Assembly (NCBI GenBank): GCA_031267335.1 | Contig: JAIRZH010000102.1 | Location: 1 to 5,353, forward strand | Length of the DNA stretch: 5,353 bases | Source of the DNA: Oscillospiraceae bacterium | GTDB taxonomy: Bacteria; Bacillota; Clostridia; Oscillospirales; Acutalibacteraceae | Reading direction: 5' to 3' | Part shown: positions 5,239 through 5,353 of the stretch, piece by piece | Layout of the letters: each line of letters begins with the position of its first letter | Position numbering within the stretch: the first letter of the stretch is position 1 | The notes under the pieces: model-generated | The model's database searches: none | What the model saw: the letters and a program-made list of their open reading frames with translations, nothing else | Told to the model about the DNA's origin: nothing | Program-made: the position numbers and the translations under genes

Positions 5239-5353
5239 GGCCTGTTCCCACTATTTGAAATGACAAAATTTCGAGTAATTTTTGGTTTGGATAAGGAAAA
5301 TTTTTTTACAATACTAACGTATTGTAAAAAAATTTAACGTAGTACAAATCAAA
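5239..5353. mobile_element. Family-1 palindromic MITE-like element, copy B (cut by window end)
   Basis: The 115 bases match copy A (1860-1973) in the same orientation with five substitutions and one extra A. The left end (GGCCTGTTCCC) and the central palindrome ACAATAC-TAAC-GTATTGT (from about 5311) are present; the rest of the right arm lies outside the window. It is preceded by TTAG (5235-5238). It lies upstream of the glycosyltransferase gene, and an open frame running from that gene into it is an artefact of the repeat. Confidence 0.75.

Noticed and set aside
5156..5266. 37-residue N-terminal extension of the glycosyltransferase
   Set aside because: Its first part is translated from repeat copy B, it crosses the TATAAT box and inverted repeat, and the family N-terminus (KKYKICIYAI) begins at TTG 5155.

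Overview
The window looks like a low-GC, AT-rich chromosome segment of a Bacillota (Clostridia-like) bacterium. The basis is family resemblance recalled from memory: the class B penicillin-binding protein and the glycosyltransferase-TPR protein both read like Oscillospiraceae/Clostridia proteins, and the start sites carry Shine-Dalgarno motifs. A reduced-genome lineage is possible because of the loose, repeat-filled intergenic DNA and the split ruv locus, but one window cannot show this. All genes read through without frameshifts in the standard code.

Layout: 1-170 is an AT-rich leader with a short inverted repeat. 171-1757 (+) encodes a 528-residue, membrane-anchored class B penicillin-binding protein (SpoVD/FtsI/PBP2-like transpeptidase). 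1758-2156 has no gene; it holds a damaged half of one palindromic repeat (family 2), a complete copy of another (family 1, copy A) and the likely prfA promoter. prfA (release factor 1) most likely starts at TTG 2157, not at the upstream in-frame TTG 2070, and ends at 3248. ruvA (Holliday junction DNA-binding subunit) follows 16 bases later, 3265-3843. 3844-4063 separates convergent genes and is mostly a complete family-2 palindromic repeat. 5155-4064 (-) encodes a GT-A family 2 glycosyltransferase with C-terminal TPR-like repeats. Family 1 copy B begins at 5239 and is cut off by the window end.

How the genes relate: prfA and ruvA probably form one transcript joining translation termination with recombination; they do not work together biochemically. 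ruvB and ruvC, the usual partners of ruvA, are not here; the DNA after ruvA is a repeat and then an opposing gene. The PBP and the glycosyltransferase could both serve the cell surface, but nothing here links them directly.

The most notable unexplained signal is a set of MITE-like imperfect palindromes, about 160 bp long, in two sequence families. Both share the central motif AATACTRACGTATT, have related outer ends (YCTGT/CCTGT), and every left end lies next to a YTAR tetranucleotide. One appears to have inserted into or beside another in front of prfA. These elements also create misleading N-terminal extensions in naive gene calls. All four genes appear to use non-ATG starts (TTG, TTG, GTG, TTG).
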